DNA of 64,000 nt from Fimbriimonadaceae bacterium (GCA_026129685.1 JAHCHO010000004.1:1-64000); one strand, 5' to 3'; numbered from the stretch's first letter, positions 36,380 to 46,423 are shown. A program made the numbers and translations. The notes: generated from the sequence alone by a model not told the origin.

Positions 36380-38121
36380 TTCACGTTCGCCTTCCAGTCC
36401 ATGGTTTCGCCGGCACTGTGGGTCGTCGCCCGCGCTTCGAATCGCAAACGGCTCCCAGCCGGGAGCCGGGATCGTTGGAGCTTCAGGATCAGCGTTGGCC
36501 GCAACCCGGCTTTCTCGGTCACGGCGACCTCTGGTCGATCGACCGCTGCCGCCCGGTTCTTTCCTCCGAAGCGCACGCTCACCGAGTAGCCGTTGTCGAA
36601 GCGAACCCGGAAGGAGGGGCGCTCCGACTCGGGCATCCTGCCGCTGGCGTAGAGCTTCTCGTCGATGAAGTCCGCGAGATAGAGGCCAAGGTAGAGGTGG
36701 GCCTCGTCTTGCGAGAGGTAGAGGTCGCCGAAGGGAATCCCATCCTCCCAGGGCACGAACCCGTGAGTCCGGTTCCATGCTTTGAGACCGTTCATCGGGT
36801 TGGCCGGTGACCCCGGGATGACGTCGCACACGGGAAGGGGCTTCGCGTTGGCGTGGATTGCCATCGGGTCGAACGAGCGGCTCGCCGCCGCCATCTCCTC
36901 ATACGGCCTGCCCTCGATGTCGACCAGGCCCATGTTGAAGTCCTCTCCGTCGGCGCGGCCGTGCTCGGGCTCGTCGAAGTACTGGAACCAGTGTGCCCCT
37001 ACGACGAAGGGCAAGGACGCCAGGTGTTCCAGGCACCTCTTGTAGGCGGTGGCGCGCTCCCCCTGGGTTTCGACTTTAGGAAACGCGTCTCCCGTGTTGG
37101 GGTTGCCGCTTCGGTTCTCCCTCGCGGCCATGTAGAACTCGGTGATCAGGAGCGGCTTCTTGGTCGCGCGGTAGAGCCCTTCGAACATGAAGCGGGCGTA
37201 GGACCCGTCGTTCCAGTCGGCACCCATGTTCGTCGACAAGGCGTCCACGTACTTGGCCGACGCCTTCGCGACCGCCGGTGGGTAGTACTGAATGTAGCGG
37301 TCGCCCAGGATGGGTCGAACGGGGTCGTGGCGGCGAATCGCTCTTTTGACAAGCGAGTAATAACGCTGGGCCGTCTTCTCGGTCCAATCGTTGACGACGC
37401 GCATTCCACGGCCACCCGCTCGGAGTCGCAGGTCCGGCGCCTTCCTCAGTTCCGAGAAGGACTTGGCCTTGGTCGTCCAGTCTGCCCTGAGCTTTGCGAT
37501 GTCCTTCTGGTACGTCTCTTCGACCAAATCCATGAGCCTCTCGCGTCCGGGCGCGCCGGCGGGAAGTCCCAGATAGGCAAGGAACAGACTGTCGTCCCAC
37601 CAGCCCAGTTCATTGTCGCTGAAGTATCCGACGAGAAACGGATCATCGCGCAACTTGGGAATCTGCTCCCTTGCGGCAAGCTCGATCCCGCGTTCGGCCT
37701 GCTTGTCGAAGAGGTCGTTCCACGGGGCCTTGACGTAACTGCCAAGATGAAGCACGACGAAGTAAGGCAGACGGGCGTTGCCTCCATGCTTGCGGAACAG
37801 GTCCACCTCGGACCATCCGCCAAGGGAGTTGTAGCCTAACCCTCGGAGTTCGTCTTGCACGTGGCGCACCCAGCCGGCTCCGTTGACGTACAGGCGATGG
37901 GCGGCGTACGAGCGGTTCTTCGGATCGTAGGACTCCCAAGGCGTTCCCGGGCCGGTGCAACACGCTGCGAGCGACCACCATCGGCTTCCGTCAGGTCGAA
38001 CCAGCCACCACTTGCCATCCTTGCCCCGGTCAAACCGGAACGGCTTGGGCAAATCCGCCCGAACCAAGCCGGACAAGGCGGTGAGGCACGTCAACAGGAT
38101 TGAGACTAAGAGCCATCTCAT
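36370..38121 (-). CDS. Agarase-like glycoside hydrolase (clan A), paralogue 2
   Basis: 583 residues. Signal peptide MRWLLVSILLTCLTALSGLV. Same architecture as the neighbour: KWWLVRPDGSRWWSLAACC, acid/base Glu171 in GYFSDNELGWW, nucleophile in LLITEFYMAA near residue 328, HWFQYFDEPEHGRADGE near the end of the barrel, and a C-terminal beta domain. The tandem paralogues likely attack different linkages of the same polysaccharide outside the cytoplasm. Confidence 0.83.
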   Translation of the reverse strand: MRWLLVSILLTCLTALSGLVRADLPKPFRFDRGKDGKWWLVRPDGSRWWSLAACCTGPGTPWESYDPKNRSYAAHRLYVNGAGWVRHVQDELRGLGYNSLGGWSEVDLFRKHGGNARLPYFVVLHLGSYVKAPWNDLFDKQAERGIELAAREQIPKLRDDPFLVGYFSDNELGWWDDSLFLAYLGLPAGAPGRERLMDLVEETYQKDIAKLRADWTTKAKSFSELRKAPDLRLRAGGRGMRVVNDWTEKTAQRYYSLVKRAIRRHDPVRPILGDRYIQYYPPAVAKASAKYVDALSTNMGADWNDGSYARFMFEGLYRATKKPLLITEFYMAARENRSGNPNTGDAFPKVETQGERATAYKRCLEHLASLPFVVGAHWFQYFDEPEHGRADGEDFNMGLVDIEGRPYEEMAAASRSFDPMAIHANAKPLPVCDVIPGSPANPMNGLKAWNRTHGFVPWEDGIPFGDLYLSQDEAHLYLGLYLADFIDEKLYASGRMPESERPSFRVRFDNGYSVSVRFGGKNRAAAVDRPEVAVTEKAGLRPTLILKLQRSRLPAGSRLRFEARATTHSAGETMDWKANVKWE

Positions 38122-38176
38122 GGGTTGTCAACCTTGGGCCTCCGCGCCCCCGAGGGGGCGCGGAGACGGCGGCGCG

Positions 38177-38497
38177 CTACGGCCCGCCTTTAGGTGGGGT
38201 GGCGTTGGGGGACCCGCCCGGTCCGACGGCGGGCGCCTTACCGGAACGGGCGGCGAACATCATGCGGGCAGCGTTCTCGTTTCCGTTGGACAGGTCGTCG
38301 ACGAGAAACTTCCGGTCAGCTTCCGAGAGCCTTTCCCATTGGCCGCCGCTGCGTTCCACGATTTCCTTGAACCGATCCGTGGTCGCGTGCTGCTCCTTGG
38401 TGAGGCCATCGTCGGATGGTCCCGAACACCCGATCACGCCCGCACCGAGCCAGCTCAGCGCGATGAGCAGGAGCGGCCAACGTCCGCCCAGAGGCAT
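38177..38497 (-). CDS. Small lipoprotein
   Basis: 106 residues. Signal with hydrophobic WPLLLIALSWLGAGVIG and Cys (lipobox VIGC). The mature part is charged and helical (KEQHATTDRFKEIVERSGGQ) with a Pro/Gly-rich tail. ATG at 38497 shares a base with the prepilin's TAA (TAATG). Unknown function; probably a cell-surface accessory of the sugar operon. Confidence 0.72.
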   Translation of the reverse strand: MPLGGRWPLLLIALSWLGAGVIGCSGPSDDGLTKEQHATTDRFKEIVERSGGQWERLSEADRKFLVDDLSNGNENAARMMFAARSGKAPAVGPGGSPNATPPKGGP

Positions 38498-39333
38498 TAG
38501 TTCGCGGCGTTGAGCAGCCATCGTTTCTCGCGCGGGAAGTTGCCGTCCATCAGCTCGCCCGGGCGCATCGTCTTGGCGTGGCCGTCGAAGAACGAGAAGT
38601 TGGCGGAGCCGTTGTAGCGGCGCCAGGCCTTCTCGCAGTTGCCGTCCCAGGGGGTCACGGTGAGAGCTTGGATGTCCCAGCCCCAGCCTCCGATGCCGAC
38701 CGTCCAGTAGGGGTACCACTGAATCTCTTGGTTCGTGTAGTCACTGGTCCAAGCCATGCATCTCTCGAAGTCGGCGCGTCCGGGGGCGAGGAACATGAGG
38801 TCGGCGGGGTTGCTCGCCATGGAGTTCGAGGTCGCCCCGGTGGTGGTGCCGTACATGCTGTCCATCATCGGGCCGGGCGAGATCGCGCCTTGCGGGGCGG
38901 AGTTGTTGGGGAAGTACGAGGCGACCGAGGGGTTCACCGTGTTCGGCATGTAGGAGATCTGGCTCCACCGCACGCGCGCGGCCGGATAGTCGCCGGAATC
39001 GCCGAGCGTGTAGTTGTCGTCCGGGCTCTTGAGGATGTCCACCGACTTGAGGTACGGCCCGATGCAAAGAGCGCTGCTCCAGATGTAACTGACGAGGAAA
39101 TTCTCGCGCGGGGAGTCGAGCCCGAAGGAGTACACGGGCATCATGTCGTCGTAGTCGCTCGAGTACAGGAGGGTCCCGAGGGTGACTTGCTTGATGTTGC
39201 TGAGATCAGCCGCCTTCTTGGCGGAGAGCTTCGCCTGGGCAAAGACTGGGAAAAGGATCGCCGCGAGGATCGCAATGATGGCGATCACCACGAGCAGTTC
39301 GATCAGCGTGAAGGCTCGTTTGCTAGGTTTCAT
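38497..39333 (-). CDS. Prepilin-type protein (pseudopilin, DUF1559-like)
   Basis: 278 residues. Type IV prepilin leader MKPSKRAFTLIELLVVIAII with cleavage before Phe and Glu at +5, then the helix AILAAILFPVFAQAK. The C-terminal FSFFDGHAKTMRPGEL is the H-x9-DG type ending seen in many Planctomycetota and Armatimonadota pseudopilins. It starts six bases after the LacI gene. Its presence inside a sugar operon suggests a surface or secretion role in capturing the polysaccharide. Such proteins are numerous in these phyla, which supports the taxonomic guess. Confidence 0.9.
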   Translation of the reverse strand: MKPSKRAFTLIELLVVIAIIAILAAILFPVFAQAKLSAKKAADLSNIKQVTLGTLLYSSDYDDMMPVYSFGLDSPRENFLVSYIWSSALCIGPYLKSVDILKSPDDNYTLGDSGDYPAARVRWSQISYMPNTVNPSVASYFPNNSAPQGAISPGPMMDSMYGTTTGATSNSMASNPADLMFLAPGRADFERCMAWTSDYTNQEIQWYPYWTVGIGGWGWDIQALTVTPWDGNCEKAWRRYNGSANFSFFDGHAKTMRPGELMDGNFPREKRWLLNAAN

Positions 39334-39338
39334 GGGAG

Positions 39339-40406
39339 TTACCTCGTTGATTCCAGGGGAGAACGTCGGCGTTCTCGGTCGAGAGAAGCGGCACGGGCGC
39401 CGCAGGAGTTCCGAATCGTCAGAGAAACTGGAAGCACCACCTCGCCGTCTTGCTCGTCCTGGCCGTTGATTCGGCGCACGAGGCGTCGAACGGCGGTCGA
39501 GCCCAACTCATCCACCGACATGCGGACGCTCGTTAGGGTGGGGCGGGTTGTGTCGCAGAACTCGGTGTCGTCGTAGCCCACGACGGCGATATCCTCAGGA
39601 ACGCGCAACCCGGCTTCCCGGATCGCGAGCATCGCACCGTTGGCACAGAGGTCGTTCACCGCGAAGACGGCCGTGGGTCGAAGGCGAAGAGGCAAGGAAA
39701 GCAGTTCGAGCATCGCCGCGTGACCGAACCGCGCGTCGAAGCCGGCCGACGCCATCAGCCGGGGGTCGGGAGCGATGCCGCTGTCCGCGAGTGCCCGTAG
39801 GTAGCCGGCACGACGCGGCTCACTGGTGGAGACCTCGCGCGCCCCGCCGAGCAACCCGATGCGCCGATGTCCTAGGTCCAGAAGATGCTTGGTGCCCAAG
39901 TAACCGCCTTCGCGGTCGTCCGAGTTCACGGTCGGAACCCCGATCCGAGGGTCGGCGACGACGGCCACGCACGGCACCTCGCGTTCTCGGCAGTGGGCGA
40001 TGAGCGGCTCGTCGAGAGGCGGTAGAACGAGGATGAGGCCGTCCGCGTGTTGCCCAAACCCGATCGGTGGTTCGTGGTGATCCGCCCAAGCCGTGTAGAG
40101 CATCAGGTTGTACTTGTCCGCGATCGCGGCCTGGAACACGCCGTGCATGACGTGGGTGCAAAACGGGTTCTGGTCGATGAACGCGTCGGCGTAGGGCAAC
40201 ACCAACCCGAGGGTTCGCGTCTTGCCCGTCGCGAGGCTCTTGGCGATGGGGTTCGGAACATAGCCGAGTTCCTTCGCCGCCGCCACGATGCGTTGCCGGG
40301 TCGCCTCGGCCATCCGAATGCTCCCGCGCCGACCGTTCAGCGCCGACGATGCGGTGGCCACGGAAGTGCCTGCCTTTTGAGCCACGTCGCGAATCGTCAC
40401 CGGCAT
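39339..40406 (-). CDS. LacI-family transcriptional regulator
   Basis: 355 residues. N-terminal helix-turn-helix TIRDVAQKAGTSVATASSAL followed by the hinge helix region (GYVPNPIAKSLATG), then a periplasmic-binding-protein-like sensor domain (RTLGLVLPYADAF, TVNSDDREGGYLGTKHLLDLGH, VPEDIAVVGYDDTEF). It probably represses both its own operon and the divergent ABC operon until a sugar binds; two matching operators lie in the intergenic region. First gene of the minus-strand operon. Confidence 0.95.
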   Translation of the reverse strand: MPVTIRDVAQKAGTSVATASSALNGRRGSIRMAEATRQRIVAAAKELGYVPNPIAKSLATGKTRTLGLVLPYADAFIDQNPFCTHVMHGVFQAAIADKYNLMLYTAWADHHEPPIGFGQHADGLILVLPPLDEPLIAHCREREVPCVAVVADPRIGVPTVNSDDREGGYLGTKHLLDLGHRRIGLLGGAREVSTSEPRRAGYLRALADSGIAPDPRLMASAGFDARFGHAAMLELLSLPLRLRPTAVFAVNDLCANGAMLAIREAGLRVPEDIAVVGYDDTEFCDTTRPTLTSVRMSVDELGSTAVRRLVRRINGQDEQDGEVVLPVSLTIRNSCGARAASLDRERRRSPLESTR

Positions 40407-40421
40407 GTGATCACCGTCCCG

Positions 40422-40441
40422 TGATAAACCGCTTAATCACG
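40422..40441. promoter_or_regulatory. LacI-type operator, copy 1
   Basis: A 20-base near-palindrome GTGATAAACCGCTTAATCAC, centred on CG as LacI-family operators are, 16 bases upstream of the LacI gene start. It is almost the reverse complement of copy 2. Confidence 0.8.
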
Positions 40442-40571
40442 ACGACGGCTCCATCGTAGCACAGCCTTTCCGGATCCGCAAGGCGATCTTGCCAATTTCG
40501 CGAAAAGTCCCATTGGGGTCCTGTTGTGCCCGTGATACGCCCGCTGCCTCGTCGATGGGCCTTGCCATAAT

Positions 40572-40591
40572 GCGATAAAGCGGTTAATCAC
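40572..40591. promoter_or_regulatory. LacI-type operator, copy 2
   Basis: GCGATAAAGCGGTTAATCAC, the same 20-base element, ending one base before the ATG of the sugar-binding protein gene, where bound repressor would also cover the ribosome-binding region of the DNA. The two centres are 150 bases apart, compatible with looping. Confidence 0.8.
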
Positions 40592-40592
40592 C

Positions 40593-41936
40593 ATGCGCGT
40601 CTTCTTCGTCGCGGTTCTTGCGCTGATGCTGGTCTGGACGGTCGTGATGGGTCGGCTCGGCGGCGAGTCCGTTGACCCGGGCCGAACGCCGCTCGTGTGG
40701 ACCAGCGACGACAACCCGTTGCGAAAGGAGCAGGTTGCTCTCTTCAACCGCCTGCACCCGGACCTGAACCTAACCCTTGACCCGGCCAACCAGGGCATGG
40801 AGAAGGTGATCGTGCAGTCGATCGGCGGCGTGGGGCCGGACTTGTTCGACTGCCGAGACGCCAACCAGCTGTCGGCTTACGTCAAGGCGGGCATCGCGCT
40901 CGACGTCACCGACGAGCTTCGAGGTATGGGGATCGACGTGCTCGGCGAAACGTGGCCGGCGATGCGGTCGGTCGCCGTCCACGAGGGAAGGGTCTATGGG
41001 GTGCCGACGAACATTGGAGCGAACGCCCTTTGGGTGAACCAAGACCTCTTGCCCCGTGGCGTCGTCCTGCCCTCTGGCGCGTGGACTTGGTCGGAGTTCA
41101 TCGCCCTCGCCCAGCGCGTGACCCGGCGCGACCAATCGGGCCGGGTCGTTCAGGCCGGCCTCCTGTTCGACTGGTACAACTGGCCGCACTTTCTCTATGG
41201 GTTTGGCGGCAGGGTCTTCTCATCCGACGGGACCCGGTGCGTGATCGATTCCGCCGAGGCGGTGCAAGCGGTCTCCCTGATGCAGGACCTCGTCTACCGC
41301 TACAAGGTCACCCCGAGCCCGGTCGAGGAAGCGGGAATGGCGGGCCAGGGCGGTTGGGGGGCGGGCAACATCAACCTTTTCGGTGCGAAGCGGGGGGTCT
41401 TCGCACTTGGCGGCCGTTGGTGGCTGGCGAATCTGCGCAAGTTCGATGGCCTCCGTCTGGGCGTAGTCGAATCGCCCCACGGCACGCGTCGCGAATTCGG
41501 GGCGGTCGGTCGTGCCACTCTGGTGAACGCGAACGGGCCGCGCCGTACGGAGGCTCTGCGCTTCCTCAGCTATCTCGCTTCGCCGGAGTACAACGGTTTG
41601 GTGAACGATCAGGCAGACGGGATCTGCGCGTTCGCCCGGTATGCCCAAGGAGACGCCTTTGAGCACAACCCGAGCTACCCTGCGGAGGACTTCAACCTTG
41701 TTTGGCGGTCGGTGAGCGCCCGGGCGGTGGCCCCCGAGTCGAGCCCCTACGTGAACGGACAGCTTGCCAACCGGCTCATCGAGCGTCAACTCGACCTCGT
41801 GCGCATTGGTCAGAAGATGGCGCGGGACGCTCTTCGGGACGCGGCTCGCGACATCAATCGGGAGATCGCCAGGTCGCTTGACGAAGATCCGGCGTTAAGA
41901 GAGCGCTGGGAGGCGGCGCGGGGGCCAAATCGGTGA
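40593..41936 (+). CDS. ABC transporter sugar-binding protein
   Basis: 447 residues. The N-terminal hydrophobic segment (VFFVAVLALMLVWTVVMG) lacks a lipobox Cys, so it is probably a membrane-anchored binding protein. Family 1 solute-binding fold: PLVWTSDDNPLRKEQVALFN, GVGPDLFDCRDANQLSAYV, VYGVPTNIGANALWVNQDL. The start lies directly behind an operator; the stop overlaps the next gene by GTGA. Likely binds the oligosaccharides released by the divergent hydrolases. Confidence 0.92.
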   Translation: MRVFFVAVLALMLVWTVVMGRLGGESVDPGRTPLVWTSDDNPLRKEQVALFNRLHPDLNLTLDPANQGMEKVIVQSIGGVGPDLFDCRDANQLSAYVKAGIALDVTDELRGMGIDVLGETWPAMRSVAVHEGRVYGVPTNIGANALWVNQDLLPRGVVLPSGAWTWSEFIALAQRVTRRDQSGRVVQAGLLFDWYNWPHFLYGFGGRVFSSDGTRCVIDSAEAVQAVSLMQDLVYRYKVTPSPVEEAGMAGQGGWGAGNINLFGAKRGVFALGGRWWLANLRKFDGLRLGVVESPHGTRREFGAVGRATLVNANGPRRTEALRFLSYLASPEYNGLVNDQADGICAFARYAQGDAFEHNPSYPAEDFNLVWRSVSARAVAPESSPYVNGQLANRLIERQLDLVRIGQKMARDALRDAARDINREIARSLDEDPALRERWEAARGPNR

Positions 41937-42898
41937 CCATGGGTGCCCGGAGGAAAGCTTGGATCGTCGCCTGCTTCCTGTTGCCCAACTTCCTGGGATT
42001 CGTCGTGTTCACCGCCGGCCCGGTGGTCTTCTCGCTGGGAGCAAGTCTCACGAACTGGAACTTGCAGCGAACGACGCCGACCCGGTACGTCGGCCTGGCC
42101 AACTACGTGGAGCTCTCACGAGACGATCAGTTCTGGACGTACCTGGTCAACACGGCGTACTTCATGATTGGGATGCCCTTCGCGATCGCGGGATCGCTCT
42201 TCCTGGCGGTGTTGCTCAACCAGCGGCTCCGCTTCACCACGACGTTCCGAACGGTTCTCTACGTTCCGGCCTTCACCAGCGGCGTCGCCCTCATGATCCT
42301 GTGGAAGGCGCTGTACAACCCTGATTTCGGGCCGATCAACGCAGTGATCGAGGCCGTACTGCGCACAATCGGTCTCGGCGGGCTCGAGGCTCCCCAGTGG
42401 CTTCTTTCAACGAGGAACCTGTTCGGACTCGACGTCGAACGGCTCGGCGTCGTCCGGGAGCAGTTCGGCTTGGGCGCGCGCGACGCTCTAATCTTCATGG
42501 GCATCTGGACCGGGGTCGGCGGTGGAAACATGTTGCTCTACCTCGCCGCACTCTCGAACGTTCCCTCCGAACTCACCGAGGCCGCCGCCCTTGACGGCGC
42601 ATCCCGCTGGGAGTGCTTCCGCAACGTCACCTGGCCACAACTCTCTCCGACGACCTTCTTCATCGTCGTGATGTCTTACATCGGTGGATTACAGGGCGGT
42701 TTCGAGCAAGCACGCGTTATGACGGCGGGCGGGCCGGCGGGCACAACCACGACGCTGGCCTACTACATCTACACAAAGGCGTTCGAGGAGTTCCAGATCG
42801 GCTATGCGTCGGCGGTCGCCTGGGTGCTTTTCGGAGTCATCTTCGTCGTGACCGTGCTGAACTGGCGGTTCGGCAATCGGGAGACGAACCTGCTGTGA
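41933..42898 (+). CDS. ABC sugar transporter permease (MalF/UgpA type)
   Basis: 321 residues with about six membrane helices (FVVFTAGPVVFSLGASL, YFMIGMPFAIAGSLFLAVLL). The permease coupling loop is EAAALDGASRWECFRNVTWPQL (EAA motif). GTG at 41933 overlaps the binding-protein stop; an ATG two codons later is an alternative. The ATPase of the system is not encoded here, as is common for this family with shared ATPases. Confidence 0.93.
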   Translation: MTMGARRKAWIVACFLLPNFLGFVVFTAGPVVFSLGASLTNWNLQRTTPTRYVGLANYVELSRDDQFWTYLVNTAYFMIGMPFAIAGSLFLAVLLNQRLRFTTTFRTVLYVPAFTSGVALMILWKALYNPDFGPINAVIEAVLRTIGLGGLEAPQWLLSTRNLFGLDVERLGVVREQFGLGARDALIFMGIWTGVGGGNMLLYLAALSNVPSELTEAAALDGASRWECFRNVTWPQLSPTTFFIVVMSYIGGLQGGFEQARVMTAGGPAGTTTTLAYYIYTKAFEEFQIGYASAVAWVLFGVIFVVTVLNWRFGNRETNLL

Positions 42899-43731
42899 AC
42901 GATGAGCGACGGGGAACGGGCAACAAGGGGCTCAACGCGGCGGTGTACGTCGTGTTGGCGCTCGTCGCGGTAGGAACGATGTTGCCGTTCGTTTGGATGG
43001 TCCTGGCCAGTTTCAAGCCACTGCAAGAGGTGGAGCAGGCTAATCCGGTTCCGAGTCGTTGGGTGCCGGGGAACTACCGGGAAGTGTTCAGTCAGGTCGC
43101 GTTCGCCCGGTACTACGTGAACAGCGTCTTCGTGGCCGCGTGGGTGACGTTCCTGACTGTGCTCACCAGCGCTCTCGCCGCATTCGCCTTCTCCCGTCTG
43201 ACGTGGCGCGGACGCGACGCCACCTTCCAACTCTACCTGGCGACGCTCATGATTCCCGGAGTCGTGACGATGATCCCGAACTACACCGTGATGGTGCAAC
43301 TGCGCCTGCTCGATTCGTACCAGGGGTTGATCGTGCCCGCCGCGTTCAGCGCGTTCGGCACGTTTCTGTTGCGTCAGTTCATGCTGACCGTCCCTCCGGC
43401 CCTGGACGAGGCCGCGACGATGGACGGTGCGACTCCCTGGGGCGTCTTCTGGGACGTGGTCATGCCGCTCGCTCGCCCCGGCCTGATCGCGCTGACGATC
43501 TTCACCTTCGTGGGCAACTACGGCTCGTTCTTCTGGCCCCTCGTCCTCATCAAATCGGAGAACCTGCGGACTTTGCCGATCGGGATGATGTACTTCGACA
43601 GCCTCTATGGGCGCCAGACGAACCTGATCATGGCGGCGAGCGTGATGAGCGTGGTGCCGCCCGCGCTGCTCTTCGTGTTGCTGCAGAAGCACCTCGTTCG
43701 CGGCATTCAGATGGGAGCGGTCAAGGGCTGA
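42895..43731 (+). CDS. ABC sugar transporter permease (MalG/UgpE type)
   Basis: 278 residues. Six helices and the coupling motif DEAATMDGATPWGVFWDVVMP. GTG at 42895 overlaps the previous stop (GTGA); the frame is open far upstream but that is shadow sequence. The start gives the expected short cytoplasmic N-terminus before the first helix (VYVVLALVAVGTMLPFVWMV). Confidence 0.93.
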   Translation: MNDERRGTGNKGLNAAVYVVLALVAVGTMLPFVWMVLASFKPLQEVEQANPVPSRWVPGNYREVFSQVAFARYYVNSVFVAAWVTFLTVLTSALAAFAFSRLTWRGRDATFQLYLATLMIPGVVTMIPNYTVMVQLRLLDSYQGLIVPAAFSAFGTFLLRQFMLTVPPALDEAATMDGATPWGVFWDVVMPLARPGLIALTIFTFVGNYGSFFWPLVLIKSENLRTLPIGMMYFDSLYGRQTNLIMAASVMSVVPPALLFVLLQKHLVRGIQMGAVKG

Positions 43732-43783
43732 GGTGACTTGGCGACCTTGCCGCGCTATACTCTCGGGAGCCCGAGCGGCGTCT

Positions 43784-44794
43784 ATGGCAGAGTCAATGCG
43801 GTCGAGCAGAGGACCTTCGCTCACGCCCCAACTTTGGGAGCGGTTTCTGGGCGGCGAGCGCCGCGCCTGCGCCCAAGTCATTACGAAGGTCGAGAACGAT
43901 CCGGACGCCGTGCCGGAGATTCGCGACCGTCTGTCCGGCCGGCTCGGCCGAGCCATCCGAATCGGAATCACGGGCCCCCCCGGCGTCGGCAAGAGCACCC
44001 TCACGTCGGCCCTGGCACGCGGACTTGCCGACGGCGGCAACCGGGTCGGTATTGTGGCGGTGGACCCGAGCAGTCCCTTCACGGGCGGAGCGTTTATGGG
44101 CGATCGTATCCGCATGGATGCGCTGGTGGGCGACGATCGGGTGTTCATGCGCTCGCTCGCTTCGCGCGCGGGACAGGGGGGTCTCGCTCCGTCCACCGCG
44201 GGTGTGGCGGACGTTCTCGAAGCCTTCGGGATGGACCGGATCCTAATCGAAACCGTCGGGGTGGGGCAAGCCGAACTCGACGTGATGGCGTGCGCGGACA
44301 TTGTGGTCTTGGTGTTGCAGCCCAGTACGGGTGACGCGATCCAGTCGCTGAAATCCGGGATTATCGAAGCCGCCGACGTGGTCGTGGTGAACAAGGCGGA
44401 CCTCCCGGGGGTCGAGATGCTCCTCCAGTCGCTTCGGTTTGCGTTCAGTCTTGGGGCGGGTCGGCCGGGGACGAACGCGACGCCGATCCTCGCAACCTCC
44501 GCCCAGGCGTCGGAGGGCATCGGCGAACTTGTCGCCGAACTCGAGTCGCAGGCGTCCGACCTGGTGGACTCCGGCCGCCATAGAGAGATGCGGCGCGCAC
44601 GGCTCGAGAATGAGATTCGTCGCGCCATCCAGACGCACCTTTGGGCGTCGCTCGAGCGCGCGGTAGGCGCGTCCGCGAAGATACGACGTCACGCCGAGGA
44701 ACTGACTCTGTCCGGTGGGTCTCCGTACCCGTTTATCCGTCGTGCGTGCGCCGCGACCCAAGTGTGCCAGACAAAGGAAGAAGCATGGCAATGA
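43784..44794 (+). CDS. meaB: MeaB/ArgK-type G-protein chaperone of B12 mutase
   Basis: About 336 residues. GTPase that protects and reloads adenosylcobalamin-dependent acyl-CoA mutases. Walker [10 protein letters not shown], switch region [27 protein letters not shown], and NKAD for guanine recognition. ATG at 43784 chosen; a second ATG four codons on is possible. The end overlaps the mutase gene, supporting their working together. Confidence 0.92.
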   Translation: MAESMRSSRGPSLTPQLWERFLGGERRACAQVITKVENDPDAVPEIRDRLSGRLGRAIRIGITGPPGVGKSTLTSALARGLADGGNRVGIVAVDPSSPFTGGAFMGDRIRMDALVGDDRVFMRSLASRAGQGGLAPSTAGVADVLEAFGMDRILIETVGVGQAELDVMACADIVVLVLQPSTGDAIQSLKSGIIEAADVVVVNKADLPGVEMLLQSLRFAFSLGAGRPGTNATPILATSAQASEGIGELVAELESQASDLVDSGRHREMRRARLENEIRRAIQTHLWASLERAVGASAKIRRHAEELTLSGGSPYPFIRRACAATQVCQTKEEAWQ

Positions 44795-46413
44795 AGCCGC
44801 CCGTCACAATCCCTCATCTGAGTCAAGTCACCGACTGCACGACGCTCTCCGGTCGGCCGGTGCTGTCCGTCTACGGACCGGACGATGTGTTCGCGGACGA
44901 CCTTGGCGATTCACTCGGGCGGCCCGGGCACTATCCCTATACCCGGGGTGTTCACGAGTCGATGTACCGGGGCAAGTTGTGGACGATGCGCCAGTTTGCT
45001 GGGATGGGAACCGCCGCGCAAACCAACGCCAGATTCCGGTTCTTGCTCAACCGTGGCCAGACCGGGCTTTCGACGGCGTTCGACAACCCAACTCTTTACG
45101 GATGGGATTCCGACGATCCCATTTCGGCGGGCGAGGTCGGCAAGACCGGGGTCGCGATGGATTCGCTCGCCGACATGGAGCGGTTGTTCGACGGCATCCC
45201 GCTCGACAGGGTTTCCACGTCGATGACGATCAACGCGCCGGCGGCATGGATCTTCACGATGTTCCTTGCCAACGCGGAGAAAAGGGGTATTCCGTTGGCG
45301 CAGTTGCGTGGAACCCTTCAGAACGATATTCTTAAGGAGTATATCGCGCAGAAGGAGTGGATATTCCCGCCGGAGCCGCATATCCGGCTGATCACCGACC
45401 TGTTCGCTTTCTGCGCGGAGCACGTTCCGCAGTGGAACACGATCTCGATCAGTGGCTATCACATCCGGGAAGCGGGAGCGACGGCGGCGCAGGAGCTGGC
45501 GTTCACGTTGATGGACGGATTCACTTATGTGGAACACGCCGTGGCCGCTGGGATGAGCGTCGACGACTTCGCGCCACGGCTGTCGTTCTTCTTCAACGCG
45601 CACATCGACTTCTTCGAGGAGATCGCGAAACTTCGCGCGGCGAGGCGCATCTGGGCGCGACACATGAAAGAGCGCTACGGCGCCAAGAACCCTCGGTCAT
45701 GGCTGTGCCGATTCCACGTACAGACGGCCGGTTGTTCGCTTACGGCTCAGCAGCCGGAGGTCAACATCGTCCGCACCGCGATCGAAGCCCTGGCCGGAGT
45801 CTTGGGGGGCTGTCAAAGCCTGCATACCAACTCGATGGACGAGGCCCTGGCTCTGCCCTCGGACAAAGCGGTGGAGATCGCCTTGCGCACACAACAGGTG
45901 ATCGCTTTCGAAAGCGGTGTGGCGAGCGTCGCGGATCCGCTCGGCGGTTCGTACTATGTCGAGCGGCTTACGCGCGAACTCGAGGAAGAGGCGGAGAGCT
46001 ACTTCGCGAAGATTCGCGACTTGGGTGGCATGGTGCCGGCGATCGAGCGTGGGTTCCCCCAGCAGGAACTGACCCGCTCGGCTTACGAGTACCAGCGGGC
46101 CCTTTCCGAGAGGCGCAAGATGCAGGTCGGCGTGACGGAGTTCACAAACGAGAACGAGATTCTCGAGATTCCCATCCTCGAAATCGACGAGTCTGTCGAG
46201 ACGAACCAGATCTCGGCTCTCCGCGTGCTTCGGGAATCGCGGGACAATGTCGCTGTGCAGGACAGCTTGGACGAACTCGAGAGAACAGCGCGCACGAAGG
46301 AGAACCTGGTTCCCAAACTCCTGAGTTGCTCGCGAGTCTACTGCACCGAGGGCGAGATCACTCGGCGACTGATACGAGTGTTCGGGGAGTACCGCGAGCA
46401 AGCTTTCTTCTAG
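44785..46413 (+). CDS. B12-dependent acyl-CoA mutase large subunit, isobutyryl-CoA mutase-like
   Basis: 542 residues: the substrate-binding TIM barrel of the methylmalonyl-CoA mutase family without the B12 domain, which is separate (46424-46843). Substrate pocket: Phe71 in TMRQFAGMG and Gln189 in [14 protein letters not shown]. In methylmalonyl-CoA mutase these are Tyr and Arg; in isobutyryl-CoA mutase Phe and Gln, with the same spacing of 118. The enzyme therefore probably interconverts isobutyryl- and n-butyryl-CoA. ATG at 44785 has AAGGA six bases upstream; overlaps meaB. Alternative: another mutase of the family with a C4 or branched substrate. Confidence 0.88.
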   Translation: MAMKPPVTIPHLSQVTDCTTLSGRPVLSVYGPDDVFADDLGDSLGRPGHYPYTRGVHESMYRGKLWTMRQFAGMGTAAQTNARFRFLLNRGQTGLSTAFDNPTLYGWDSDDPISAGEVGKTGVAMDSLADMERLFDGIPLDRVSTSMTINAPAAWIFTMFLANAEKRGIPLAQLRGTLQNDILKEYIAQKEWIFPPEPHIRLITDLFAFCAEHVPQWNTISISGYHIREAGATAAQELAFTLMDGFTYVEHAVAAGMSVDDFAPRLSFFFNAHIDFFEEIAKLRAARRIWARHMKERYGAKNPRSWLCRFHVQTAGCSLTAQQPEVNIVRTAIEALAGVLGGCQSLHTNSMDEALALPSDKAVEIALRTQQVIAFESGVASVADPLGGSYYVERLTRELEEEAESYFAKIRDLGGMVPAIERGFPQQELTRSAYEYQRALSERRKMQVGVTEFTNENEILEIPILEIDESVETNQISALRVLRESRDNVAVQDSLDELERTARTKENLVPKLLSCSRVYCTEGEITRRLIRVFGEYREQAFF

Positions 46414-46423
46414 AGATAGGACG

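Noticed and set aside
40408-40415. GTGATCAC palindrome as a third LacI operator
   Set aside because: Too short and lacking the central CG-containing part of the two 20-base sites; it overlaps the gene start by chance.
42802-44628. Minus-strand frame (608 codons) opposite permease and meaB
   Set aside because: Both sense genes have complete domain motifs; the antisense product resembles nothing.
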